Shown piece after piece: positions 9,242 through 18,771 of a stretch of 64,000 nucleotides of DNA. Each line of letters starts with the position of its first letter. Positions within the stretch are counted from its first letter, which is position 1. The position numbers were made by a program, and so were the translations under genes. Source of the DNA: Candidatus Rhodoblastus alkanivorans (GTDB lineage: Bacteria > Pseudomonadota > Alphaproteobacteria > Rhizobiales > Beijerinckiaceae); NCBI RefSeq assembly GCF_022760755.1, contig NZ_JAIVFP010000001.1, positions 3,266,001-3,330,000 on the forward strand. Direction: 5' to 3'. The notes beneath the pieces were generated by a model, which was given only the letters and a program-made list of their open reading frames with translations, was not told where the DNA came from and ran no database searches.

Positions 9242-11194
9242 TCAACCGGCGGCCAGATGGCGCACGGCGACGGCGGCCTCGGCCTGAGGCACGGGCTTGC
9301 CGTAGTAATAGCCCTGGGCCCGGGTCACGCCGAGCTGGCGGAGGGCGAGATGCTGGCGCAGGGTTTCCACGCCCTCCGCAATCAGCTCCATGTCGAGCTT
9401 CTCGGCAAGGACGCGGACCGCCGACACGATCGCGATCGATTCGCGCTCGCTTTCGATATTGTCGATGAAGGTCTTGTCGATTTTGATCTTGGAAAAGGGG
9501 TAGGAGTGAATATAGGAGAGCGATGAATAGCCGGCGCCGAAATCGTCGAGCGAGACGCTGATCCCCATCTGATCGAATTCGGCGATCGCGGCGCGCGTCT
9601 CGGCCGTATCCTCCATCATGAGAGATTCCGTGATCTCCAGCGTGAGGCGTCGCGGCGGCAGGCCGCTGCGCGCAAGGGCCTCGCGAACCGAGGCTACCAG
9701 CCGGCTCGTCTGGCGGAACTGAACGGGCGACAGATTGACCGAAACATAGATCGGATCAGGCCAGGCCGCGGCGGCGGCGCAGGCTTTTTGCAGGATCTGC
9801 TCGCCGATGTGGACGATAGCGCCGGTCTGTTCGGCGCTGGGAATGAATTTTCCTGGCGAAATCATGCCGCGTACCGGATGCGGCCACCGCGCCAGCGCCT
9901 CATAGCCGACGATCTGGCCGGTTTCGATATTGCCGATCGGCTGGAACCAGGGCTCGAATTCGTCGCGCGCGATCGCGGTTTCGATCTCGAGCTCCATGAC
10001 CCGCTCCTCATTGAAGCGCGCCTGCATCGAGGAGTCGAAGATCGCCGCCCGGTTTCGTCCCTCGCGCTTGGCCTCGTAAAGGGCGATGTCCACCTTTTTC
10101 ATCAGCTCCGTCGCCGCGACCCCGTGGTCGGGGTAATGGGCGACGCCCAGGCTGGCGCTGATCGGAATGGAGGAGGCGTCGATCACCGCCGGCTCGCGCA
10201 AGGCGACTACAATGCGCTCGGCGAGGGCGCTCGCCTCCTGCGGCCATTCCCGGCGCCGTTCGCGGGAGAGCACCACGAATTCGTCGCCGCCGAGGCGTGC
10301 GACGACATCGTCGCCGTCAATGACGCGGCGCAGCCGCGCGGCCATTTCGACAATGACCGCGTCGCCGGCGTTGTGGCCGAGCATATCATTGATTTCCTTG
10401 AAACGATCGAGATCGACCACGATCAGGCTGAAGGCCTCGCGCGACCCGAGGCCGCAGCGCTCGATCTCCCGCTCCAGCGCCTCGGTGAAGGCGAAGCGGT
10501 TCATCAGGCCGGTGAGCATATCGTTGAGCGCCATCTGCCGCGTCTTCAGATTGGCGCGGTAAAGCTCGACGATCTGGTCATGGGCGGAAAAGCCGAGCAG
10601 TATCGCGACGACCAGCAGGCCGCACAGCAAGCCGGCGTAAACCACGCCGTTCTTCACCGGGAAGACGGCGTAGGCCACGATCATCGGCGCGCACATGCTG
10701 AAGACCTGGGCGAGAAACAGCTTGAGACGGCCGGCGTTGCGCGAGGCGAAAGCAACCGTAAAGCCGATGGTGACGCCCGACGCCAGCGTCCAATCGGCCG
10801 GTTCGGTCGTTTTCGCCACCAGCAGGAAATTCTCGACCCCTATGCCGAGCGAGAACATCGTCCACCAGAACAGGAAGCGGCGATCGAAGTCCTGCAAACG
10901 CCGCCTGTCGAGCGCAATCCCAGCCATCCGTCCATATTCGCCGGTCAGGCGCAGCCGCTTGATCCCGACCAGAATGTTGAGCGCCACGAAAAAGCCGCAG
11001 ATCGCCGACCAGGTCATCAGCCAGACCGTCAGCGTCAGCACCAGCCCCATGAACATCGACGCGAACAAGGCGCCAGGCGCGGAAAACAGAGAATCGATCA
11101 GGTGACGAAGCAGTTCGTCATCCGCATTCCTGTCGGAATATGTCGCTGCAGCAGAGCGTAACCATCGCCGCATGGAAGCCAGGCGCCTGAACAT
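9242..11194 (-). CDS. Membrane GGDEF-EAL protein (c-di-GMP turnover)
   Basis: 650 residues. Five to six membrane segments occupy about residues 38-200. A GGDEF domain follows, with LGGDEF at 301-306 intact, then an EAL domain with YEALARW at 431-437, the LEITESLMM metal motif, DDFGAGYSSL and AEGVET. Both active sites look complete, so it may both make and break c-di-GMP. No RxxD inhibitory site is seen just before GGDEF. The N-terminal membrane region resembles a MASE-type sensor; no signal can be named. Confidence 0.92.
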   Translation of the reverse strand: MFRRLASMRRWLRSAAATYSDRNADDELLRHLIDSLFSAPGALFASMFMGLVLTLTVWLMTWSAICGFFVALNILVGIKRLRLTGEYGRMAGIALDRRRLQDFDRRFLFWWTMFSLGIGVENFLLVAKTTEPADWTLASGVTIGFTVAFASRNAGRLKLFLAQVFSMCAPMIVAYAVFPVKNGVVYAGLLCGLLVVAILLGFSAHDQIVELYRANLKTRQMALNDMLTGLMNRFAFTEALEREIERCGLGSREAFSLIVVDLDRFKEINDMLGHNAGDAVIVEMAARLRRVIDGDDVVARLGGDEFVVLSRERRREWPQEASALAERIVVALREPAVIDASSIPISASLGVAHYPDHGVAATELMKKVDIALYEAKREGRNRAAIFDSSMQARFNEERVMELEIETAIARDEFEPWFQPIGNIETGQIVGYEALARWPHPVRGMISPGKFIPSAEQTGAIVHIGEQILQKACAAAAAWPDPIYVSVNLSPVQFRQTSRLVASVREALARSGLPPRRLTLEITESLMMEDTAETRAAIAEFDQMGISVSLDDFGAGYSSLSYIHSYPFSKIKIDKTFIDNIESERESIAIVSAVRVLAEKLDMELIAEGVETLRQHLALRQLGVTRAQGYYYGKPVPQAEAAVAVRHLAAG

Positions 11195-11267
11195 GCTCCA
11201 GCCTAGCTGGCCGAAGCTTAATAAAATGATCTGAAATAGCGTTCAAATGAGTTAGTTAAACCGTATT

Positions 11268-11305
11268 CGGTTTTCCGGAACGGCGGCCGCCGTTCCGGAA
11301 AACCG
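11268..11305. repeat. Perfect 38-bp palindrome after the NRPS-like gene
   Basis: The 38 bases equal their own reverse complement, centred on GGCGGCCGCC with TTTTCCGGAA arms. It begins 5 nt beyond the stop codon of the NRPS-like gene. Either strand would fold into a very stable, almost loopless hairpin. No U-run follows in the minus direction, so it is at most an atypical terminator or an mRNA 3' end protector. Confidence 0.75.
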
Positions 11306-11310
11306 GCCAA

Positions 11311-14300
11311 TCAGGCTGCGGGACGATCCTGCGCCGCGACATGCCGGGTCGGTGCGGCGGGCGCGCCGGTCCATTCGGTATGGGCGGGAATGGATTCGCC
11401 CTTCATCACGATGGTCAGCGGTCCCAGGCGGGCGAAATCGCCAATATGGGAGTCGTAGAGCACCGTGGAGCCGGCGCCGACGGTGACGCCTGAGCCGACC
11501 TTGACCCGCCCGACCTTCATCACGCGATCCTCGTAAAGATGGGTCTGCAAGGCGCACAGCGAATTGAGATTGCAGAAATCGCCGACCTCGATGCAGTCGA
11601 ATTCGGTGATGTCGGTCATGTCGAGCACGCAGCCCTTGCCGAATTTGGCGCCGAACAGGCGCAGGAGCCAGGGCAGGAAGGGCGTGCCGCGCAGATGATC
11701 GAGCATGACCTTGCCGGCGAGCCCCCAATAGAGCACCGCCACCGCCTCTGTGCGCATCGCCCACCATGACCACATCGGCTTGGTAACCGGCTCATAGCGG
11801 CCCATGGTCGCCCATTTGACGCCGATGACGATGAGCGTCATCGCCGCGGCGATCATCGTCGAGGATGCGACGAACATCCAGAACACCCGGAAATAGGCGC
11901 CCTCCAGCATGGCGGAACCGAACCATTCGATGGCCCAGGTGCCGAAGGTGATGAACAGCATGGTCGGCAGGGAAATATGGACCGCCTCAAACACCGCGCG
12001 GGCGAATTTCTTCCAGCGCGGCGCCTCATAGGTCCAGTTGGCGCCGCCGCCGTCGAATTTCTGCCGCACCGGCAGCTTGATCGGCGGCGAGCCGAACCAG
12101 GTGTCGCCGGCCGAGATCGCGTCATTGGCCGGCGGCTTGGATTTGATGCCGACCAGGGTCCCATCCGGTATGTCGGCGCCCGGCGGCAGCACACCGTCAT
12201 TGCCGATGAAGACGCGCGAACCGGTGCGCAGCTTTTCCAGCCGCATCCAACCGCGCCGGACATCCTCGTCGCCGAGGATCACCTCGTCAGCGATGAAGCA
12301 TTTGTCGCCGATCTCGACCAGATCATAGCGGCCGGCAAGATTGGTCGAGATTTCCGAATCCTTGCCGATCTTCGCGCCCATCAGCCGGTACCAGGCGCGC
12401 ATATAGACGGTGGCGTAAAGCGAGGACAGCGTCTCCAGAGTGACTTCGGTCGCCAGCGACACCGCCCATTTGCGCAGGTAGAACCAGGAAAAGACCGAAT
12501 AAAGCCCCTCGCGCACCCGCGGCAGCACGGTCCAGCGCACCGCCGCGATGAAGGCGACCGTCACCAGAACCATGACGAAGGAGGTCGGCCAGGCCATGAT
12601 CGGGATCGCCGCCATATAGAGCCTGCGGCTCGCCGCCGCGAGGCCGAGATAATCGTCGATGCGGTCGAAGACCCAGAAGGCCGGGAACAGCGGCAGCAAG
12701 CCGACCGGGGGAATCGCGAGCAGCAGAATCGTATAGAGGAAGGTCTGCAAGGCGCGCTTGCCCGGCGAAACCTGGGCGAAAGGCCGCAGGGATTCCTTGT
12801 CCACCGAGCCAACGAAACGGCCGGGGGAGCCGTCCCAGATCTCCCAGGCGTTGACCCGGGTGAAGGGCTCGATCGCGGTCAGGTCGCGCAGCTCCGAGCC
12901 TTCCTCCATGACGACGTCATGTTCGAGGACGCAGGAGGAGCCGATATAGCAATCCGGGCCGACCTCGATTGGGCCGACGATCATGTCGGCGCCGACGAAG
13001 CTGACATTGGAAAATTTGGCGCGGGCGCCGACGGTCGTCCCCGCGCCGATGGTCAGGAGATCGACCGCCCCGATTTCCAGCTCGGAAATATTGGCGTCCT
13101 GGCCGACTTTCACGCCCAGCGCCAAGAGATAGAGGCGCATGAGCGGCGAGCCCTGGAACCATTTGATATGGGTCAGGCCGAGCATGCGCTGGACCAGCCA
13201 CCAGCGGAAATAATAGACGCCCCAAATAGGATAGCGGCCGGGCTTGAAACGGCCGATGACCAGCCATTTGGTGGCGATGGCGAGCAGGACGGTCGCGATG
13301 TTGACGCAGACATAGACGCCGAGCAGCGAGCCGATTTCCTGCCAGATCGTGGCGTCGGTGTCGGTCAGCAGCATATAGGAGACGAAAATGCCCAGCCATT
13401 GCGCGGTGGACAAAGCCAGCAGGAAGGGCAGCGCGGCCGCCTGGGCGAGGCCGCACAGAAAGCGCCGGCGAAGCGGCGGCGGCTCGAAGGACAGATCCTT
13501 CGGACCGCCCCTTTCCGCCGCCTTGACGTCAAGCAGCGCCGCGATGGCGCGCAGGGACCGCCCGTCGTACATATCCTGAAGGGTGATGCCGGCAAACGCC
13601 GGCGTCTGGCGCACGACGGAGACGAAACGCGCCGCAAGCAGCGAATGGCCGCCAAGATCGGTGAAGAAATCGGCGTCGAAGGGAATGGTCTGTGGCGGCA
13701 GGGTTTTTTGCGCGGCTTCCAGCAGGACGCGCTCGGTCTCCGTCGCCGGATCCTCCTGCGCTTCCGCCGCTGCGGGCGCGCTCAGCGGCTCTTTTTTCAG
13801 GGCGTTGCGGTTGACCTTGCCCGAGGACAGACGCGGCAGCGCGTCTCGCGTCTCATAACGCGACGGCACCATATAGGGCGGCAGGACGCCGCGCAGTTCG
13901 GCGCGCAGATGTCTTGCGTCGAGCTCCGCGCCCTTTTCGGCGACGAGAAAGGCGACGAGCTGGTCGAGGCCGTCGTCGTTGCGCAAAACCACGGCCGCCT
14001 GATTGACGCCGGGAAGATCGGCGAGCTTCGCCTCGATCTCGCCCAGCTCCACGCGGAAGCCGCGGATTTTCACCTGGTCGTCGATGCGGCCGCGGAAGGC
14101 GATCTTGCCGTCGCGCTCCATGACCACGGCGTCGCCCGAACGATAGAGGATCGGATCGCGCCCCTTGGAATCGAAGGGATTGGCGACGAATTTTTCCGCC
14201 GTCAAAGCGTCGCGCTTGAGATAGCCGCGCGCCACGCCGGGGCCGCCGATCAGCAATTCGCCCTCGACCTCGCGTTCGAGCAGGTTGTTGGCTTCATCCG

Positions 14301-15369
14301 CCACATAACAGGTGTAGTTGGCGATCGGGCCGCCGATCGTGACCGGCTCGTCGGGCCATACTTCCGCGACCGTCGCGACCACCGTCGCCTCGGTCGGGCC
14401 ATAGGAATTGAAGATGGTTCGGCCGGGCTTCGACCAGCGCGTCGCGACGGCCGGCGGGCAGGCCTCGCCGCCAAGGATGATGACGCGAAGAGAATTTATG
14501 TCGCGCGGCATCAGGGAAAGCAGGGTCGGGACGGTGTCGAGCACGGTGACGCCGACTTCTTCCATAAGGTCCGGCAAAGCTTCGGCCTCGCCCATCACCG
14601 TCGGCGTGGCGACGAACAGGGTCGCCCCGGCCAGATAGGGAATCCAGATTTCCTCCATCGACAGATCGAAGGCGATCGAGGCGCCCTGGAAGACGATGTC
14701 GGTTCGGTTGATTTTATAGGTTTCGTTGGCGGAGCGCAGATAATGGCAGATGTTGCGCCCGGTGATGACGATGCCTTTGGGCGTGCCTGTCGAACCCGAA
14801 GTATAGATCATATAGGCGGGATGATCGGGCGTCGCCCCGGCCTTGCGCGCATCGACCGGAGTCTCGTCGCCGCGGTCGATGAGATCGACCTCGGTCAGGA
14901 CCGGGGCGGTGATCGCCCCATGGGTCTTGAGGGCGAAAGCCTCGGAGGTGAGCAGCGCCTTGGCCTCGGCGTCAAGGAGGCAGGTTTCGATGCGGTCGAG
15001 CGGCGCATCGGCGTCGAAAGGCAGCCAGGCTGCGCCGGTCTTGGCGATGGCGATCTGGCAGATCAGCAGTTCCGGCCCGCGCGGCCCCCATAGGCCCACG
15101 ACGTCTCCCGGGCCGATTCCGCGCCGGACGAAGCCGCGCGCGAGCGCTGTCGCCTCGTGATCGACCTGCGCATAGGTCAGCTTGCGCTCCATGGTCATCA
15201 TGGCGATGGCCTGAGGCGCGGCCGCGACGGTGGAAGCGAAAATCTCGGCGAGCAATTCGTCGCGAATCAGATCCGGGCGGACAGCCCCGCGCAGAACCGA
15301 AAGCGTCGCCGGCGCGCGCTCCAGCGCGGGCTGCTTTTCCGCCAGGAGTTCCGTATCGATTTCCGTCAT
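11311..15369 (-). CDS. Pls/PosA-type NRPS-like enzyme with membrane hexapeptide C terminus
   Basis: 1,352 residues. Adenylation domain (about 40-530): YTSGSTGTPKG at 189-199, NSYGPTEATV, YRSGD, GRIDDQVKIRGFRVELGEIE, SGKVNRNALK. Carrier domain: phosphopantetheine site LGGHSLL with Ser near 576. From about 640 to the end, membrane segments alternate with left-handed beta-helix (hexapeptide repeat) acyltransferase-like domains, the 'NRPS terminal domain' seen in the Pls/PosA family. No condensation or thioesterase domain. By motif spacing the specificity residues read roughly D-L-E-D-I-G-S-V-V; the leading Asp suits an alpha-amino acid. Product unknown; family members include the epsilon-polylysine synthetase. 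The start was set at MTEIDTELLAE. Confidence 0.87.
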   Translation of the reverse strand: MTEIDTELLAEKQPALERAPATLSVLRGAVRPDLIRDELLAEIFASTVAAAPQAIAMMTMERKLTYAQVDHEATALARGFVRRGIGPGDVVGLWGPRGPELLICQIAIAKTGAAWLPFDADAPLDRIETCLLDAEAKALLTSEAFALKTHGAITAPVLTEVDLIDRGDETPVDARKAGATPDHPAYMIYTSGSTGTPKGIVITGRNICHYLRSANETYKINRTDIVFQGASIAFDLSMEEIWIPYLAGATLFVATPTVMGEAEALPDLMEEVGVTVLDTVPTLLSLMPRDINSLRVIILGGEACPPAVATRWSKPGRTIFNSYGPTEATVVATVAEVWPDEPVTIGGPIANYTCYVADEANNLLEREVEGELLIGGPGVARGYLKRDALTAEKFVANPFDSKGRDPILYRSGDAVVMERDGKIAFRGRIDDQVKIRGFRVELGEIEAKLADLPGVNQAAVVLRNDDGLDQLVAFLVAEKGAELDARHLRAELRGVLPPYMVPSRYETRDALPRLSSGKVNRNALKKEPLSAPAAAEAQEDPATETERVLLEAAQKTLPPQTIPFDADFFTDLGGHSLLAARFVSVVRQTPAFAGITLQDMYDGRSLRAIAALLDVKAAERGGPKDLSFEPPPLRRRFLCGLAQAAALPFLLALSTAQWLGIFVSYMLLTDTDATIWQEIGSLLGVYVCVNIATVLLAIATKWLVIGRFKPGRYPIWGVYYFRWWLVQRMLGLTHIKWFQGSPLMRLYLLALGVKVGQDANISELEIGAVDLLTIGAGTTVGARAKFSNVSFVGADMIVGPIEVGPDCYIGSSCVLEHDVVMEEGSELRDLTAIEPFTRVNAWEIWDGSPGRFVGSVDKESLRPFAQVSPGKRALQTFLYTILLLAIPPVGLLPLFPAFWVFDRIDDYLGLAAASRRLYMAAIPIMAWPTSFVMVLVTVAFIAAVRWTVLPRVREGLYSVFSWFYLRKWAVSLATEVTLETLSSLYATVYMRAWYRLMGAKIGKDSEISTNLAGRYDLVEIGDKCFIADEVILGDEDVRRGWMRLEKLRTGSRVFIGNDGVLPPGADIPDGTLVGIKSKPPANDAISAGDTWFGSPPIKLPVRQKFDGGGANWTYEAPRWKKFARAVFEAVHISLPTMLFITFGTWAIEWFGSAMLEGAYFRVFWMFVASSTMIAAAMTLIVIGVKWATMGRYEPVTKPMWSWWAMRTEAVAVLYWGLAGKVMLDHLRGTPFLPWLLRLFGAKFGKGCVLDMTDITEFDCIEVGDFCNLNSLCALQTHLYEDRVMKVGRVKVGSGVTVGAGSTVLYDSHIGDFARLGPLTIVMKGESIPAHTEWTGAPAAPTRHVAAQDRPAA

Positions 15370-15639
15370 CGCCTGATCCCAATCGCGCGAAAAATGCGCT
15401 CGCCAGCCCCTCAGCGGGCTCCGCCATAGCACAGGACTCGCCGCCCTCCTACACCCACAAGCAAGAGCGCGAATCGCCCCCTCCCCGGCGCTGGCGGCGC
15501 CGGACAGCGGTTCATTTGGCGGCGAAAATGCGGTCCTGCGTTTTCGCAAGCGCCTTATGCCCCGATTCGCTTGCGGCGCATTGTTGCAATGTTAGGCTCC
15601 GCAACCTGAACGGAACCAAAACGATTTGGGAGCCGCGTT

Positions 15640-16518
15640 ATGACGGAAAATTTGAAGCCGATCTGGTTCATCACCGGCTGTTCGACCGGATTCGGCCGGG
15701 AATTGTCGAAAATGCTGCTGGAGGACGGCTATCGGGTCGTGGTCACCGCCCGCGATCCGGCGAAAATCGCCGATATCGTCGCCGGTCATTCCGAAACCGG
15801 CCTGGCGCTCGCGCTCAATGTCGACGATCCGGCGCAAATCGCGTCTGCGGTCAAGGCGGCGCAGGAAAAATTCGGCCGCATCGACGTATTGGTCAACAAC
15901 GCCGGCTACGGCTATCTGGCGGCGGTCGAGGAAGGCGAGGATTCCGAAATCCGCGCCATGTTCGAAACCAATGTCTTCGGCCTCGCCGCCATGTGCCGCG
16001 CGGTCCTGCCGATCATGCGGGCCCGGAAGAGTGGAACAATCGTCAATATTTCCTCCATGGGCGGCGTCTGCGGTTTTCCGGGGATCGGCTATTATAACGC
16101 CACGAAATTCGCGGTCGAAGGCCTGTCCGAGGCCATGGCCAAGGAACTGGCGCCGCTCGGGGTGAAGGTGCTGATCGTCGAGCCTGGTCCCTTCCGCACC
16201 GATTGGGCCGGCCGCTCGCTGAAAACGCCCAAAAATGCGATTGACGCCTATGCCGAGACCGCCGTCGCCCGGCGCCAGGCGACCCAGGCCTATAGCGGCA
16301 CCCAGGCCGGCGATCCCGTGCGGGGGGCGCGGGCCATGATCCAGGCCGTGGAGCAGAAAAGTCCGCCGCTGCGGCTCGTGCTGGGCTCGGTCGCCCAGGA
16401 CGTCATTTCCGCCCGGACCGAGGCTTTCCTCGCCGAGCTTCGCGCCGGCAGGGATGTCGCGCTCGCCTGCGACTTTCCCAAGGAAGAGCCGCCGGCCGGC
16501 GCCATGAAGTTCACTTGA
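15640..16518 (+). CDS. Short-chain dehydrogenase/reductase
   Basis: Classical SDR oxidoreductase of 292 residues. NAD(P)-binding TGCSTGFG near residue 12, NNAGYGY, catalytic Ser in NISSMGG, and YNATK carrying the Tyr-Lys pair. The TARDPAKI stretch with Arg after the second strand favours NADP. Divergent from the NRPS-like gene across 270 nt that show no further feature. Substrate unknown. Confidence 0.88.
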   Translation: MTENLKPIWFITGCSTGFGRELSKMLLEDGYRVVVTARDPAKIADIVAGHSETGLALALNVDDPAQIASAVKAAQEKFGRIDVLVNNAGYGYLAAVEEGEDSEIRAMFETNVFGLAAMCRAVLPIMRARKSGTIVNISSMGGVCGFPGIGYYNATKFAVEGLSEAMAKELAPLGVKVLIVEPGPFRTDWAGRSLKTPKNAIDAYAETAVARRQATQAYSGTQAGDPVRGARAMIQAVEQKSPPLRLVLGSVAQDVISARTEAFLAELRAGRDVALACDFPKEEPPAGAMKFT

Positions 16519-16740
16519 GCCGCGGGAGCTTCGCGAACCGTGATACGAGGGCGATCAGCAGGACGAAGGAAACGTTAACGTTCCCCCATAATTGCTTTTC
16601 GCGGACCTCCAATTGATTTGAAGCAATTGCGCCGCCCCTCGGCTTTCGGCCCGCAATAGCTGGCGGGCAGACGTCCGCGTCTTGACTTTCGGCCGCCGCG
16701 CGGCGCAAGGAATAGCCCGCAAAGCGATGGGAGAGGGATC

Positions 16741-16869
16741 GTGACGAAAGTTATTCGGCTGGGCGCCGTTCTCGCGCTTTGCGCTCTTGTGGCCGGCTGC
16801 GATCCCTGCGGCGGCTGGCCCAAATTCAGCAAATTCCCGGGCGTCTGCAATTACGACCAGGCGAAATGA
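16741..16869 (+). CDS. Tiny lipoprotein, 42 residues
   Basis: GTG start with GGGAGAGG a few bases upstream. The peptide begins MTKVIRLGAVLALCALVAGC, a lipoprotein signal with lipobox VAGC, leaving a mature peptide of about 23 residues with two further cysteines (DPCGGWPKFSKFPGVCNYDQ). It ends 21 nt before tyrA, in the same direction. No family recognised; lipid anchoring in the envelope is inferred from the lipobox. Confidence 0.6.
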   Translation: MTKVIRLGAVLALCALVAGCDPCGGWPKFSKFPGVCNYDQAK

Positions 16870-16890
16870 GGCGCCCGGCGGGGAACAGAC

Positions 16891-17673
16891 GTGAGCGAGC
16901 GCCAGAAAAGACGGCCGAAAGCGCGGCCGCGCATAACAATCGGCCTGATCGGCTTCGGCGCCTTCGGTCGGCTGGTCGCCGCCCATCTCGGCCCCCTGTT
17001 CCCGATCTTCGTCCATGATCCTGCCTGCGGCGCCGACGGACAAGCCGCGGCGAAGGGCGTGACCCTATGCGACGCGGCGACCGCCGGCGCCTGCGACCTC
17101 GTCATCCTCGCCATGCCGGTGCCGCAACTGAGCGCGGCCATCGCCGCGATCAGGCCGCATCTGCGCCCGGGCGCGACGGTGCTCGACGTCTGCTCCGTCA
17201 AGGCTTTGCCCGCCAAGATCATGCGCGCCGAATTGCCCGACCATGTGGACATTATCGGCACCCATCCGATGTTCGGCCCGCAAAGCGCGCGCGGCGGCGT
17301 CAAGGGCCTGAAAATCGTCGTCTGCCCGATCCGCGGCCCCGGCGCGCGCCCGCTCGCGGCTTATCTGCGCAAGACCTTCGGCCTCGACGCGATCATCGCC
17401 ACGCCCGAGGAGCACGACCGCGAGGCGGCCATGGTGCAGGGGCTCACCCATCTCATCGCCAAGGTTTTAGTGGAGATGGAGCCCCTGCCCCGCAACATGA
17501 CCACCGCCAGCTTCGACCTGCTGCTGCGCGCCGTGGACATGGTGCGTTACGACGCGCCCGAAGTCTTTTACGCCATCGAGCGCATGAATCCCTTCGCCCC
17601 CGACGTGCGCCGCCGCTTCTTCGCCCTTGCGGCGGAACTAGCGGAATCTCTGGAAAAGAACGGCGCGGCCTGA
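16891..17673 (+). CDS. tyrA: Prephenate/arogenate dehydrogenase family protein
   Basis: NAD(P)-dependent oxidative decarboxylation in tyrosine synthesis. 260 residues, GTG start. Nucleotide-binding GLIGFGAFGRLVAAHL near residues 18-33; IGTHPMFGPQSA is the TyrA motif with the catalytic His; VQGLTHLIAK lies in the helical dimerisation domain. No ACT domain. TyrA is often next to a histidinol-phosphate/aromatic aminotransferase gene in this group of bacteria; here the only such gene in the window sits in the prophage. Confidence 0.85.
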   Translation: MSERQKRRPKARPRITIGLIGFGAFGRLVAAHLGPLFPIFVHDPACGADGQAAAKGVTLCDAATAGACDLVILAMPVPQLSAAIAAIRPHLRPGATVLDVCSVKALPAKIMRAELPDHVDIIGTHPMFGPQSARGGVKGLKIVVCPIRGPGARPLAAYLRKTFGLDAIIATPEEHDREAAMVQGLTHLIAKVLVEMEPLPRNMTTASFDLLLRAVDMVRYDAPEVFYAIERMNPFAPDVRRRFFALAAELAESLEKNGAA

Positions 17674-17740
17674 ACCTGCGATTCGCTCGAAGCGCGCCGC
17701 CTTTCGACGCGCCCTTCGAGCGTATTCGCGAGAGGTCCGG

Positions 17741-18022
17741 TTAGGCGCCCGCTTCCGCCGTCGTCGGATCGATCATACGCGCGACCTTGTGAATCTGGTT
17801 GGCGGGAAAACCGCCGCGCTGGGCGTGCTCGCGGATCAAGTCTTCATTCGGGGCGATATAGACGCAAAAAATCTTGTCGTCCGTCACATAGCTTTCGACC
17901 CACTGAATTTGCGGCCCGAGGTCGCGCAAGACATTGCATGACGTCTGCGACGCGCCGACGATGTCGGCGTCGGTCAGGTTTCCGACGCCCGGCATTTCCC
18001 GTTCGATGATGAATTTCGGCAT
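17741..18022 (-). CDS. DUF4242 small protein
   Basis: 93 residues. The MPKFIIEREMPGVGNLTDADI start and YVTDDKIFCVYIAPNEDLIREHA match the DUF4242 (nickel-binding-protein-like) ferredoxin-fold family; function uncertain. A near-perfect palindrome 34-55 nt upstream and a tetR gene directly behind it suggest it is repressed by that regulator (inference). Confidence 0.8.
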   Translation of the reverse strand: MPKFIIEREMPGVGNLTDADIVGASQTSCNVLRDLGPQIQWVESYVTDDKIFCVYIAPNEDLIREHAQRGGFPANQIHKVARMIDPTTAEAGA

Positions 18023-18055
18023 ATATCCTCCCGTTCCCTTCTGCTTTGCTTTGTT

Positions 18056-18077
18056 TTGAAACGAACGTTCGGTTCAA
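18056..18077. promoter_or_regulatory. Palindromic operator upstream of the DUF4242 gene
   Basis: TTGAA-A-CGAACGTTCG-G-TTCAA: all but one base pair of 22 are symmetric. The CGAACGTTCG core is typical of TetR-family operators. It lies in the DUF4242 promoter region and near the 3' end of the tetR gene, which reads toward it. Confidence 0.65.
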
Positions 18078-18147
18078 TTATGCAGACTGAGCCGCCGCGG
18101 TCAATAGCGGCAAAGGTCAAGGCGCGCCGAGGCCGGCAATGCGGGAT

Positions 18148-18771
18148 CTATCCGCGAAGATTGAGAACCGCCTCCCGCAGGTCCGCCATCGCCGCGTCGA
18201 ACTGGCCGCGATCCCGCGTCGCCAAAGCGACAACCAGACCGCCCTGGACGTTCCGGATCGTTCGGGCCGCCAGATCGCGCGCGGATGGCAGCCCCAGTTC
18301 GGCAAAGCGGCTCGCCAATTCGTCGATCCAGACGGACATCAGGGCCGAAACGCGCGCCGCGACCGGCGGCGGGCAATCGTGAAGGGTCAGGCTGGCGAAA
18401 ACGCATCCCACCGCGCCATCGCAATAATATTCCTTCAGGCGCGCGACATATCGGTCGATCCGCTGTTCCAGCGACCCTTCGCCCCCCAGCCGCGCGACCA
18501 GGTCGTCGCGCAGAAAAATCTCGGCGAGATCGAAAATGGCGAGCGCCATCTCCTGCTTTCCACGAGGAAAATAGTGATAAAGGCTGGATCGCCCGAGGCC
18601 GGTCTCGCGGGAAAGGATGCTCATTGTCGCGGCTTCGTAGCCGAAGCGACGAAAAACCTCGGCGATCGTGACGAGAGCGCGCAGACGCCCGTTCTCCGGA
18701 TCGGGAGTGTCCCGATGAACAGATGCAGTTCGCCCGGCGATTCCGCGACGGGCTCCATTCCGCGTCGGCAT
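18148..18771 (-). CDS. TetR family transcriptional regulator
   Basis: 207 residues. The N-terminal helix-turn-helix reads ALVTIAEVFRRFGYEAATMS then LSRETGLGRSSLYHYFPRGK. The C-terminal ligand domain fits the LmrA/YxaF-like group (DGAVGCVFASLTLHD; RTIRNVQGGLVVALATRD). Probable target is the palindrome before the neighbouring DUF4242 gene, and perhaps its own promoter. Confidence 0.9.
   Translation of the reverse strand: MPTRNGARRGIAGRTASVHRDTPDPENGRLRALVTIAEVFRRFGYEAATMSILSRETGLGRSSLYHYFPRGKQEMALAIFDLAEIFLRDDLVARLGGEGSLEQRIDRYVARLKEYYCDGAVGCVFASLTLHDCPPPVAARVSALMSVWIDELASRFAELGLPSARDLAARTIRNVQGGLVVALATRDRGQFDAAMADLREAVLNLRG

Noticed and set aside
11977-15093. Very long plus-strand ORF (over 1,000 codons) opposite the NRPS-like gene
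   Set aside because: Antisense shadow of a high-GC gene with strong family motifs on the minus strand; its translation is Arg/Asp/Gly-rich without motifs.
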